A stretch of 64,000 nucleotides of DNA. It comes from Pseudomonas entomophila. GTDB taxonomy: Bacteria > Pseudomonadota > Gammaproteobacteria > Pseudomonadales > Pseudomonadaceae. The DNA lies in NCBI RefSeq assembly GCF_029193575.1, contig NZ_JARGCS010000012.1:496001-560000 (forward strand), given 5' to 3'. Of this stretch, positions 36,131 through 43,788 are shown one piece after another. How positions within the stretch are numbered: the stretch's first letter is position 1; the number at the start of each line of letters is the position of its first letter. Under the pieces are notes generated by a model. It was not told where the DNA came from and did no database searches. It saw nothing but the letters and a program-made list of their open reading frames with translations. Position numbers and translations under genes: made by a program.

Positions 36131-36141
36131 TGTGGTATAAA
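36113..36141 (+). promoter_or_regulatory. rpsB promoter
   Basis: A strong -10 TATAAA (36136-36141, running on as TATAAAATGCGCCGC) with a weak -35 TTCCGT (36113-36118) at 17 nt. The GC-rich GCGCCGC discriminator just after the -10 is typical of stringently controlled ribosomal promoters. Transcription would start near 36148. Confidence 0.65.
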
Positions 36142-36148
36142 ATGCGCC

Positions 36149-36282
36149 GCTTTCGGGGACGTCCCCGGAAGCTCAAACCCACACACGTGTCGACACGATG
36201 GCCTGGGTGCCCAGGATCTTTGGATCCGAGGGTTGGTCATTGGGATGCGTGGAGGCCCAACCCGACTTATCAAGGAACTATC
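36149..36282 (+). ncRNA. rpsB leader RNA (S2 autoregulatory/t44-like element)
   Basis: The 134-nt leader is dense in structure. The first 24 nt (36149-36172) pair end to end around the perfect palindrome CGGGGACGTCCCCG (36154-36167). CCTGGG/CCCAGG (36202-36215) and GGATC/GATCC (36214-36227) are adjacent and share bases. GGGTTGG (36230-36236) pairs with CCAACCC (36257-36263) just before the ribosome site. E. coli rpsB-tsf is repressed by S2 through a conserved leader, listed as t44. I infer the same here; I cannot confirm the match by alignment. Confidence 0.6.
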
Positions 36283-37020
36283 ATGTCCCAAGTCAACATG
36301 CGCGATATGCTGAAGGCCGGTGTGCACTTCGGCCACCAGACCCGTTACTGGAACCCGAAAATGGGCAAGTTCATTTTCGGCGCGCGCAACAAGATCCACA
36401 TCATCAACCTGGAAAAAACCCTGCCGATGTTCAACGACGCGCTGTCGTTCGTCGAGCGCCTGGCCCAGGGCAAGAACAAGATCCTGTTCGTCGGCACCAA
36501 GCGTTCCGCTGGCAAGCTCGTCGCCGAGCAAGCTGCTCGTTGCGGTTCGCCATACGTTGACCACCGCTGGTTGGGCGGCATGCTGACCAACTACAAGACC
36601 ATCCGCGCTTCGATCAAGCGTCTGCGCGACCTGGAAACCCAGGCCGAAGACGGCACTTTCGCCAAGCTGACCAAGAAAGAAGCCCTGATGCGCTCCCGCG
36701 ACCTGGAAAAACTGGATCGCAGCCTGGGCGGCATCAAGGACATGGGCGGTCTGCCTGACGCACTGTTCGTCATCGACGTCGACCACGAGCGCATCGCGAT
36801 CACCGAAGCCAACAAGCTGGGTATCCCGGTCATCGGCATCGTCGATACCAACAGCAGCCCGGAAGGTGTTGATTACATCATCCCAGGCAACGACGACGCC
36901 ATTCGCGCCATCGAGCTGTACATGACTTCGATGGCTGACGCCGTCATCCGCGGCCGCAACAACGTTGCCGGCGGCACTGAAGTCTACGTTGAAGAAGCGG
37001 CTGCACCTGCTGCTGAGTAA
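36283..37020 (+). CDS. rpsB: 30S ribosomal protein S2
   Basis: 245 residues, a small-subunit protein needed for S1 binding. It opens [27 protein letters not shown] and has [39 protein letters not shown] and [49 protein letters not shown], all diagnostic for S2. AAGGAAC lies 6-8 nt before the ATG. It is first gene of the rpsB-tsf unit, separated from tsf by a strong terminator, which should raise S2 transcripts relative to EF-Ts unless read through. Confidence 0.98.
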   Translation: MSQVNMRDMLKAGVHFGHQTRYWNPKMGKFIFGARNKIHIINLEKTLPMFNDALSFVERLAQGKNKILFVGTKRSAGKLVAEQAARCGSPYVDHRWLGGMLTNYKTIRASIKRLRDLETQAEDGTFAKLTKKEALMRSRDLEKLDRSLGGIKDMGGLPDALFVIDVDHERIAITEANKLGIPVIGIVDTNSSPEGVDYIIPGNDDAIRAIELYMTSMADAVIRGRNNVAGGTEVYVEEAAAPAAE

Positions 37021-37047
37021 TTGACGCCTGGCGTCTACTTGGCACGC

Positions 37048-37072
37048 AAAAAGGGGGCTTTGCCCCCTTTTT
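37048..37072 (+). terminator. strong rho-independent terminator between rpsB and tsf
   Basis: AAAAAGGGGGC and GCCCCCTTTTT pair perfectly around TTT, leaving a T-run. It sits 28 nt after the rpsB stop and 128 nt before tsf, so it is an intercistronic attenuator or else tsf has its own promoter in the remaining gap. Confidence 0.9.
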
Positions 37073-37199
37073 GCCACCTGAAATCCTCCTGTCAGCAACA
37101 CCGCCGCGTCACGCTGGCATCAAGGCAGTGGGTTTCCAGAATTGAACGCCCGCCACGAGCGGGTGGAATGGTTGAAAAACTTTCCAAGAGGATTTTGAA

Positions 37200-38063
37200 A
37201 TGGCAGCAATTACTGCAGCGCTGGTCAAAGAACTGCGCGAGCGTACCGGCGAAGGCATGATGGATTGCAAGAAGGCCCTGGAAAAGGCCGGCGGCGACAT
37301 CGAGAAAGCCATTGACGACATGCGTGCCTCCGGCGCCATCAAGGCCGCCAAGAAGGCTGGCAACGTCGCTGCTGAAGGCGCTATCGCCGTCAAGGCCGAC
37401 GGCAAAACGGCCGTCCTGCTGGAAGTGAACTCGCAGACCGACTTCCTGGCCCTGCAAGACGACTTCAAGAACTTCGTTGCCGAAAGCCTCGAAGAAGCCT
37501 TCGCCCAGAAGCTGACCGACGCCGCGCCGCTGATCGCTTCCCGCGAAGCCGCCCGTGAAGCCCTGGTCGCCAAGTGCGGCGAGAACGTCAACATCCGTCG
37601 CCTGGTGCGCGTTGAAGGCGACGTCGTCGGCGCCTACCTGCACGGCAACAAGATCGGCGCTACCGTCGTTCTGAAAGGCGGTGACGTCGAGCTGGCCAAG
37701 AACATCGCCATGCACGTTGCGGCTTCGAACCCAGAGTTCCTGGACGCGTCGGAAATCTCCGCCGAGGCCATCGAGCGCGAGAAGAACGTCTTCCTGCAGC
37801 TGAATGCCGACAAGATCGCCGGCAAGCCGGAAAACATCGTTGAGAACATGATCAACGGCCGTATCACCAAGTTCAAAGCCGAAGCCTCGCTGAAAGAGCA
37901 GGCCTTCGTCATGAACCCGGAAGTCAAGGTTGGCGAACTGGCCAAGAAAGCCGGCGCTGAAATCGTTTCCTTCACCTACTTCAAGGTCGGCGAAGGCATC
38001 GAGAAGCCGGTCGACAACTTCGCTGAAGAAGTTGCCGCCCAGGTAGCTGCCGCCAAGCAGTAA
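37200..38063 (+). CDS. tsf: elongation factor Ts
   Basis: 287-residue guanine nucleotide exchange factor for EF-Tu. The N-terminal UBA-like domain (MAAITAALVKELRERTGEGMMDCKKALEKAGGDIEKAIDDMR) and the core TDFLALQDDFKNF motif (near 80) that inserts into EF-Tu are present. The C-terminal half contains VQVGELAKKAG-like sequence (EVKVGELAKKAGAEIVSFTYFKVGEGIEK). AGAGG lies 8-10 nt upstream of the ATG. Codon use is strongly biased toward C-ending codons, as in highly expressed genes. Confidence 0.98.
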   Translation: MAAITAALVKELRERTGEGMMDCKKALEKAGGDIEKAIDDMRASGAIKAAKKAGNVAAEGAIAVKADGKTAVLLEVNSQTDFLALQDDFKNFVAESLEEAFAQKLTDAAPLIASREAAREALVAKCGENVNIRRLVRVEGDVVGAYLHGNKIGATVVLKGGDVELAKNIAMHVAASNPEFLDASEISAEAIEREKNVFLQLNADKIAGKPENIVENMINGRITKFKAEASLKEQAFVMNPEVKVGELAKKAGAEIVSFTYFKVGEGIEKPVDNFAEEVAAQVAAAKQ

Positions 38064-38086
38064 GACGGACCTCGTCTGTCGCCCCG

Positions 38087-38118
38087 AAGAGGCTGCCCGC
38101 TCACGCGCGCAGCCTCTT
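38087..38118 (+). terminator. hairpin after tsf
   Basis: AAGAGGCTGC (38087-38096) and GCAGCCTCTT (38109-38118) form a 10-bp stem with a 12-nt loop, followed by TGTC only. It lies 24 nt after the tsf stop. It is a probable terminator despite the short T-run. Confidence 0.6.
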
Positions 38119-38124
38119 TGTCAA

Positions 38125-38157
38125 AGCGCGGAAGGGTTTATAAAACCCCTCTTCGCT
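38125..38157 (+). other. second hairpin upstream of pyrH
   Basis: AGCG(38125-38128)...GAAGGGTTT pairs with AAACCC...TTCGCT (ending 38157), with a 3-nt bulge. It contains TATAAA, so it could be either an RNA hairpin or part of a pyrH promoter. Confidence 0.3.
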
Positions 38158-38244
38158 GGCACTGAAGCAGTGCCACGCTACAGTTAGCAGGCTGCAAACA
38201 GCCCGCACGGAATTTTCTAAAGAACGCCGCAGGAGAGACACGCA

Positions 38245-38988
38245 ATGGCTCAGCAGGTGAGTGGTCGCCAACCTCGCTATAAACGCATTTTGCTCAAACT
38301 TAGCGGCGAGGCCCTGATGGGCTCGGAAGAGTTCGGGATCGACCCGAAAGTGCTGGACCGCATGGCCCTGGAAGTCGGCCAGCTGGTCGGCATCGGTGTC
38401 CAGGTCGGCCTGGTGATCGGTGGTGGCAACCTGTTCCGCGGCGCGGCGCTCAGTGCGGCCGGCATGGACCGCGTCACCGGCGACCACATGGGGATGCTGG
38501 CCACGGTGATGAACGCCCTGGCCATGCGCGACGCCCTGGAGCGCTCGAACATCCCGGCTCTGGTCATGTCGGCCATCTCCATGGTCGGTGTCACCGACCA
38601 TTACGACCGTCGCAAAGCTATTCGCCACCTCAACTCCGGGGATGTGGTAATTTTCTCCGCCGGTACCGGCAACCCGTTCTTCACCACCGACTCCGCAGCT
38701 TGCCTGCGTGCCATCGAAATCGATGCCGACGTCGTGCTGAAGGCGACCAAGGTCGATGGTGTGTACACTGCCGATCCATTCAAGGATCCACATGCCGAGA
38801 AGTTCGATCACCTCACCTACGACGAGGTTCTGGATCGCAAGCTCGGCGTCATGGACCTGACCGCAATCTGCCTGTGTCGCGACCACAAGATGCCGTTGCG
38901 GGTATTCAACATGAACAAGCCTGGCGCCCTGCTGAATATCGTGGTGGGTGGCGCTGAAGGTACTCTGATCGAGGAAGGCGAAGCATGA
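38245..38988 (+). CDS. pyrH: UMP kinase
   Basis: Phosphorylates UMP to UDP; hexameric amino-acid-kinase-fold enzyme inhibited by UTP in bacteria. 247 residues. Motifs: [15 protein letters not shown] (near 10-25), [13 protein letters not shown] (near 55-67), [56 protein letters not shown] (near 140-175). AGGAGAG lies about 9 nt upstream. Its last codons overlap frr by 4 nt (ATGA), indicating translational coupling. Confidence 0.98.
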   Translation: MAQQVSGRQPRYKRILLKLSGEALMGSEEFGIDPKVLDRMALEVGQLVGIGVQVGLVIGGGNLFRGAALSAAGMDRVTGDHMGMLATVMNALAMRDALERSNIPALVMSAISMVGVTDHYDRRKAIRHLNSGDVVIFSAGTGNPFFTTDSAACLRAIEIDADVVLKATKVDGVYTADPFKDPHAEKFDHLTYDEVLDRKLGVMDLTAICLCRDHKMPLRVFNMNKPGALLNIVVGGAEGTLIEEGEA

Positions 38989-39542
38989 TCAACGACATCA
39001 AGAAAGACGCCCAGGACCGCATGGGCAAGTCCATCGAAGCCCTGGGTCGCAACCTGGCGTCCATCCGCACCGGTCGCGCGCACCCGAGCATCCTGGACAG
39101 CGTCAAGGTAACGGCCTGGGGTAGCGAGATGCCGCTGAACCAGGTGGCCGCGATCACCGTCGAGGACGCCCGTACCCTGAAGATCGTCGCCCACGACAAG
39201 AACCTCAGCGCCGCCATCGAGAAGGCCATCCTGACCTCCGACCTGGGGCTGAACCCGTCCAGCGCTGGCACCACCATCCGCGTTCCGATGCCGGCCCTGA
39301 CCGAGGAAACCCGCAAGGGCTACACCAAGCAGGCCAGCGGCGTTGCCGAGGATGCCAAGGTGGCGGTGCGCAACGTGCGCCGCGATGCCCTGGCCGACCT
39401 GAAGAAGCTGACCAAGGACAAGGCCATCAGCGAAGACGAGGAGCGTCGTGCCGCGGACGAGATCCAGAAGCTGACCGACAAGTTCGTCGCGGAAATCGAC
39501 GCTGCGTTCAAGGCCAAGGAAAAGGACTTGCTGGCTGTTTGA
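38985..39542 (+). CDS. frr: ribosome recycling factor
   Basis: 185-residue tRNA-shaped factor that, with EF-G, splits post-termination ribosomes. It opens [38 protein letters not shown] and has the domain II segment [25 protein letters not shown] and [20 protein letters not shown], and the C-terminal helix [31 protein letters not shown]. The ATG overlaps the pyrH stop; uppS follows after 16 nt. Confidence 0.98.
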   Translation: MINDIKKDAQDRMGKSIEALGRNLASIRTGRAHPSILDSVKVTAWGSEMPLNQVAAITVEDARTLKIVAHDKNLSAAIEKAILTSDLGLNPSSAGTTIRVPMPALTEETRKGYTKQASGVAEDAKVAVRNVRRDALADLKKLTKDKAISEDEERRAADEIQKLTDKFVAEIDAAFKAKEKDLLAV

Positions 39543-39558
39543 GGCCAGGGATTCTTTC

Positions 39559-40314
39559 ATGGAAAAGACCAAGCCAGCGGCGCCGAACTCGGTGCCGCGT
39601 CATGTCGCCATCATCATGGACGGCAACAACCGCTGGGCGAAGAAGCGCCTGTTGCCCGGCGTTGCCGGGCACAAGGCCGGCGTCGATGCGGTGCGGGCGG
39701 TGATCGAGGTCTGTGCCGAGGCCAAGGTGGAAGTGCTCACGCTCTTCGCCTTCTCCAGCGAGAACTGGCAGCGCCCGGCCGACGAGGTCGGTGCGTTGAT
39801 GGAGCTGTTCTTCTCGGCCCTGCGTCGCGAGGCTCGCCGCCTCAACGACAACAACATCTCCCTGCGTATCATCGGTGACCGCTCGCGCTTCCACCCCGAG
39901 CTGCAGGCCGCCATGCGCGAAGCCGAGGCCCTGACCGCCGGCAACGACCGCTTCATCCTGCAGATCGCCGCCAACTACGGTGGCCAGTGGGACATCGCCC
40001 AGGCCGCCCAGCGCCTGGCGCGGGAAGTCCAGGCCGGCCACCTGCGTCCAGACGACATCACTCCTGAGCTGCTGCAGACGTGCCTGGCCACCGGCGACCT
40101 GCCGCTGCCCGACTTGTGCATCCGCACCGGCGGCGAGCACCGCATCAGCAATTTCCTGTTGTGGCAGCTGGCCTACGCCGAGCTGTACTTCTCCGACCTG
40201 TACTGGCCGGACTTCAAACACGAGGCCATGCGCAGTGCCCTGGCCGATTTCGCTTCGCGCCAGCGCCGCTTTGGGAAGACCAGCGAGCAGGTCGAGGCTG
40301 GAGCTCGTGCTTAA
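39559..40314 (+). CDS. uppS: undecaprenyl diphosphate synthase
   Basis: Cis-prenyltransferase that extends farnesyl diphosphate with eight isopentenyl units to the C55 carrier for peptidoglycan and O-antigen. 251 residues. Motifs: HVAIIMDGNNRWAKKR (catalytic Asp near 20), GHKAGVDAVRAVIEVCAE, LTLFAFSSENWQRP, and the C-terminal PLPDLCIRTGGEHRISNFLLWQLAYAELYFSDLYWPDF. The stop TAA shares its last base with the cdsA ATG. Confidence 0.97.
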   Translation: MEKTKPAAPNSVPRHVAIIMDGNNRWAKKRLLPGVAGHKAGVDAVRAVIEVCAEAKVEVLTLFAFSSENWQRPADEVGALMELFFSALRREARRLNDNNISLRIIGDRSRFHPELQAAMREAEALTAGNDRFILQIAANYGGQWDIAQAAQRLAREVQAGHLRPDDITPELLQTCLATGDLPLPDLCIRTGGEHRISNFLLWQLAYAELYFSDLYWPDFKHEAMRSALADFASRQRRFGKTSEQVEAGARA

Positions 40315-41129
40315 TGCTTAAACAACGCATCATTACCGCGCTGATCCTGCTGCCGATCGCGCTGGGTGGCTTCTTCCTGCTCAACGGTGGGGATTTCGCC
40401 CTGTTCATCGGCTTCGTGGTGACCCTCGGCGCCTGGGAGTGGGCGCGCCTGGCAGGGCTCACGGCCCAACCATTGCGCATCGCCTACGCGGCGGTGGTCG
40501 CCGGGGCGCTGATGCTGCTGTACCTGATGCCGGACCTCGCGCCCTGGGTGCTGGGCGCCTCGGTGATCTGGTGGGGGCTGGCGACCTGGTTGGTGCTCAC
40601 TTACCCACGCAGCAGCGAGCTGTGGGCCAGTGCCGCCTGCCGCTTGCTGATCGGCCTGCTGGTGCTGCTGCCGGCCTGGCAGGGGTTGGTGCTGCTCAAG
40701 CACTGGCCGTTGGGCAACTGGCTGATTCTCTCGGTGATGGTGCTGGTCTGGGCCGCCGACATCGGTGCGTATTTCTCTGGGCGTGCCTTCGGCAAGCGCA
40801 AGCTGGCGCCGCAGGTCAGCCCGGGCAAAAGCTGGGAAGGTGTCTATGGCGGCATGGCGGTCAGCCTGCTGATCACCCTGGGCGTCGCTCTGGCGCGCGA
40901 CTGGGGCTTCGGGCAGTTGCTGCTCGGGCTGATAGGGGCCGTGATCGTGGTCATGTCGTCGGTGGTCGGTGACCTGACCGAAAGCATGTTCAAGCGCCGC
41001 GAGGGCATCAAGGACAGCAGCAACCTGCTGCCTGGCCATGGCGGCGTGCTCGACCGCATCGACAGCCTGACCGCGGCTATCCCGATGTTCGCCGTGCTGC
41101 TCTGGGCCGTCGAATGGGGTGTGATGTGA
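40314..41129 (+). CDS. cdsA: phosphatidate cytidylyltransferase
   Basis: Makes CDP-diacylglycerol from phosphatidate and CTP. 271 residues, about 8 membrane helices in the first 220. The family signature lies near the C-terminus: [36 protein letters not shown]. The start [19 protein letters not shown] begins within the uppS stop codon (1-nt overlap). The final GTG-ATG-TGA overlaps the probable GTG start of dxr. Confidence 0.96.
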   Translation: MLKQRIITALILLPIALGGFFLLNGGDFALFIGFVVTLGAWEWARLAGLTAQPLRIAYAAVVAGALMLLYLMPDLAPWVLGASVIWWGLATWLVLTYPRSSELWASAACRLLIGLLVLLPAWQGLVLLKHWPLGNWLILSVMVLVWAADIGAYFSGRAFGKRKLAPQVSPGKSWEGVYGGMAVSLLITLGVALARDWGFGQLLLGLIGAVIVVMSSVVGDLTESMFKRREGIKDSSNLLPGHGGVLDRIDSLTAAIPMFAVLLWAVEWGVM

Positions 41130-42316
41130 GCCAGCCGCAACGCATTACCGTGCTGGGGGCGACCGGCTCCATCGGTCTCAGCACCCTGGATGTGATCGCG
41201 CGTCACCCTGAGCGCTACCAGGTATTCGCCCTGAGTGGCTACTCGCGGGTCGATGAGCTGCTGGCCCTGTGCTTGCGCCATCGCCCGGCCTTCGCCGTGG
41301 TGCCGGGCAGTGATGCCGCCGCGCGCCTGCGTGATGGCTTGGCTGCTGCCCGTTGCGCCACCGAAGTGCTGGAGGGGGAGGCCGGGCTGTGCCAGGTCGC
41401 TGCCGCGCCCGAGGTGGATGCGGTGATGGCGGCCATCGTCGGCGCTGCCGGCCTGCGTCCGACCCTGGCGGCGGTGCAGGCGGGCAAGAAGGTGCTGCTG
41501 GCCAACAAGGAGGCGCTGGTAATGTCCGGCGCGCTGTTCATGGATGCCGTGCGGCGCAGCGGCGCCGTGCTGCTGCCGATCGACAGCGAGCACAATGCGA
41601 TCTTCCAGTGCCTGCCGACCGACTACGCCCGCGGCCTGGGGCCGGTGGGTGTGCGGCGCATCCTGCTGACCGCTTCCGGCGGGCCGTTCCGCGAAACCTC
41701 CGCCAGCGCGCTGATGGATGTCACGCCGGAACAGGCTTGCGCCCACCCCAACTGGTCGATGGGGCGCAAGATCTCCGTCGATTCGGCGAGCATGATGAAC
41801 AAAGGCCTCGAACTGATCGAGGCCTGCTGGTTGTTCGATGCGACGCCGGCGAAGGTCGAGGTGGTGGTGCACCCGCAGAGCGTGATCCACTCCCTGGTGG
41901 ATTACGTCGATGGCTCGGTGCTGGCGCAATTGGGCAATCCGGACATGCGCACGCCCATCGCCAACGCCCTGGCCTGGCCCGAGCGCATCGACTCTGGCGT
42001 CGCGCCGCTGGACCTGTTCGCCATCGCCCGTCTGGATTTCCAGGCACCCGACGAACAGCGCTTCCCCTGCCTGCGCCTGGCGCGTCAGGCTGCCGAGGCC
42101 GGCAACAGTGCGCCGGCGGTGCTCAATGCGGCCAACGAAGTGGCCGTTGAGGCGTTTCTCCAGCGGCGTATCTGCTTCCCGGAGATCGCGGGTATGATCG
42201 AACAGGTGCTCGACCAGGAACCGGTGGTGCCCCTGCCTTCGCTGGACGCGGTGTTCGCCGCCGACCAGCGCGCCCGCGAGCTGTCGCGGGAGTGGTTGCG
42301 GCGTCACGGCCGCTGA
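41126..42316 (+). CDS. dxr: 1-deoxy-D-xylulose 5-phosphate reductoisomerase
   Basis: Second step of the non-mevalonate isoprenoid pathway, the target of fosmidomycin. 396 residues if it starts at GTG 41126 ([17 protein letters not shown]), which overlaps the cdsA stop and has GGGG 6-7 nt upstream; an ATG at 41114 would add four residues. Motifs: NADPH loop [22 protein letters not shown] equivalent [13 protein letters not shown] (near 125), [13 protein letters not shown] (near 150), [25 protein letters not shown] (near 212-236). ispD, which acts next in the pathway, is at 61.6 kb. Confidence 0.95.
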   Translation: MSQPQRITVLGATGSIGLSTLDVIARHPERYQVFALSGYSRVDELLALCLRHRPAFAVVPGSDAAARLRDGLAAARCATEVLEGEAGLCQVAAAPEVDAVMAAIVGAAGLRPTLAAVQAGKKVLLANKEALVMSGALFMDAVRRSGAVLLPIDSEHNAIFQCLPTDYARGLGPVGVRRILLTASGGPFRETSASALMDVTPEQACAHPNWSMGRKISVDSASMMNKGLELIEACWLFDATPAKVEVVVHPQSVIHSLVDYVDGSVLAQLGNPDMRTPIANALAWPERIDSGVAPLDLFAIARLDFQAPDEQRFPCLRLARQAAEAGNSAPAVLNAANEVAVEAFLQRRICFPEIAGMIEQVLDQEPVVPLPSLDAVFAADQRARELSREWLRRHGR

Positions 42317-42361
42317 CTCCCGGCGGCCCCAGGCTTTGCTGAACATCATTCGGAGATGGAT

Positions 42362-43714
42362 ATGACAGCGCTCTACATGATTATCGGCACCCTGGTGGCG
42401 CTGGGTGTATTGGTCACCTTCCATGAATTCGGCCACTTCTGGGTGGCCCGTCGCTGCGGCGTCAAGGTGTTGCGCTTCTCCGTCGGCTTCGGCACGCCAT
42501 TACTGCGCTGGCACGACCGCCATGGCACCGAGTTCGTGGTCGCGGCGATTCCTCTGGGCGGCTACGTCAAGATGCTCGACGAGCGTGAGGGCGATGTGCC
42601 GGTCGATCAGGCGCACCAATCCTTCAATCGCAAGCCCGTCGGCCAGCGTATCGCCATCGTCGCTGCCGGCCCCATTGCCAACTTCCTGCTTGCCATCCTG
42701 TTCTTCTGGGCCTTGGCCATGCTGGGCAGCCAGCAGGTGCGCCCGGTCATCGGCGCGGTCGAGCCGGGCAGCCTGGCGGCGTCGGCAGGGCTGAGCGTGG
42801 GTCAGGAAATTGTCTCCGTCGATGGCAAGGCGATCAGCGGTTGGTCAGGGGTCAACCTGCAACTGGTGCGCCGCCTTGGCGAAAGTGGCACGTTGCGGGT
42901 CGGTGTGCGCGACGAGGGCGGGACGCTCGAGCGCCAGCACGACATCTCCCTTGACCACTGGCTCAAGGGGGTCGATGAACCCGACCCGATCCAGTCGCTC
43001 GGCCTGCGCCCGTGGCGTCCGGCCGTGACCCCGGTGCTCGCCGAGATCGACCCGAAAGGCCCGGCCGCGGCGGCGGGGCTCAAGACCGGTGACAAGTTGC
43101 TGGCGCTCGATGGCGTCGTCCTCAATGACTGGCAGCAGGTGGTCGACAGCGTGCGCGCCCGGCCGCAGGCCAAGGTGCTGCTGCGCGTCGAGCGCGATGG
43201 CGCCACGCTCGAGGTGCCGGTGACCCTGGCGCGCAAGGGCGAAGGGCAGGCTTCGGGGGGCTACCTGGGGGCGGGCGTCAAGGCCGCGCAATGGCCATCG
43301 AACATGCTTCGCGAAGTGAGCTATGGCCCGCTGGAGGCGGTGGGCGAAGGGCTTTCCCGGACCTGGAGCATGAGTGTCCTGACCCTTGAATCGCTGAAGA
43401 AAATGTTGTTCGGAGAGCTCTCGGTAAAAAACTTGAGCGGACCGATAACCATTGCTAAAGTGGCGGGCGCTTCAGCCCAGTCGGGCGTGGGGGATTTCCT
43501 GAATTTCCTGGCCTACCTGAGCATAAGCCTGGGGGTTCTGAACCTGCTGCCCATTCCTGTACTGGATGGGGGGCATTTGCTGTTCTACCTGATCGAGTGG
43601 GCGCGCGGTCGTCCGCTCTCGGATCGGGTGCAAGGTTGGGGGGTCCAGATCGGTATCAGTTTGGTCATCGGGGTGATGTTGCTTGCCCTGATCAACGATC
43701 TGGGTCGACTTTAA
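42362..43714 (+). CDS. rseP: site-2 protease RseP (MucP)
   Basis: Intramembrane zinc protease that cuts the anti-sigma factor RseA/MucA after the site-1 cut, freeing the envelope-stress sigma factor. 450 residues from the ATG at 42362, which has GGAG 6 nt upstream; the ATG at 42356 abuts the site. The zinc motif HEFGH is near residue 21, and the third ligand is in VLDGGHLLFYL near 400. Two PDZ domains lie between (PVIGAVEPGSLAASAGLSVGQEI near 125; VLAEIDPKGPAAAAGLKTGDKLL near 225). Four membrane helices are expected. Confidence 0.96.
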   Translation: MTALYMIIGTLVALGVLVTFHEFGHFWVARRCGVKVLRFSVGFGTPLLRWHDRHGTEFVVAAIPLGGYVKMLDEREGDVPVDQAHQSFNRKPVGQRIAIVAAGPIANFLLAILFFWALAMLGSQQVRPVIGAVEPGSLAASAGLSVGQEIVSVDGKAISGWSGVNLQLVRRLGESGTLRVGVRDEGGTLERQHDISLDHWLKGVDEPDPIQSLGLRPWRPAVTPVLAEIDPKGPAAAAGLKTGDKLLALDGVVLNDWQQVVDSVRARPQAKVLLRVERDGATLEVPVTLARKGEGQASGGYLGAGVKAAQWPSNMLREVSYGPLEAVGEGLSRTWSMSVLTLESLKKMLFGELSVKNLSGPITIAKVAGASAQSGVGDFLNFLAYLSISLGVLNLLPIPVLDGGHLLFYLIEWARGRPLSDRVQGWGVQIGISLVIGVMLLALINDLGRL

Positions 43715-43731
43715 CGCTTCGCTCTATTGCG

Positions 43732-43764
43732 AACCTGCCGCCTCACTCGCGGCAGGTTGTTTAT
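43732..43764 (+). terminator. intercistronic terminator between rseP and bamA
   Basis: AACCTGCCGC (43732-43741) and GCGGCAGGTT (43749-43758) form a perfect 10-bp stem with a 7-nt loop, followed by GTTTATT. It lies 18 nt after the rseP stop and 25 nt before bamA, leaving no room for a full downstream promoter. It should act as an attenuator or a processing stem. Confidence 0.7.
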
Positions 43765-43788
43765 TGCCAGTTGGAATAAAAGGACTTC

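Noticed and set aside
41114..41125. ATG at 41114 as the dxr start
   Set aside because: Possible, but it would overlap cdsA by 16 nt and lacks a ribosome site; the GTG at 41126 follows GGGG and gives the usual length.
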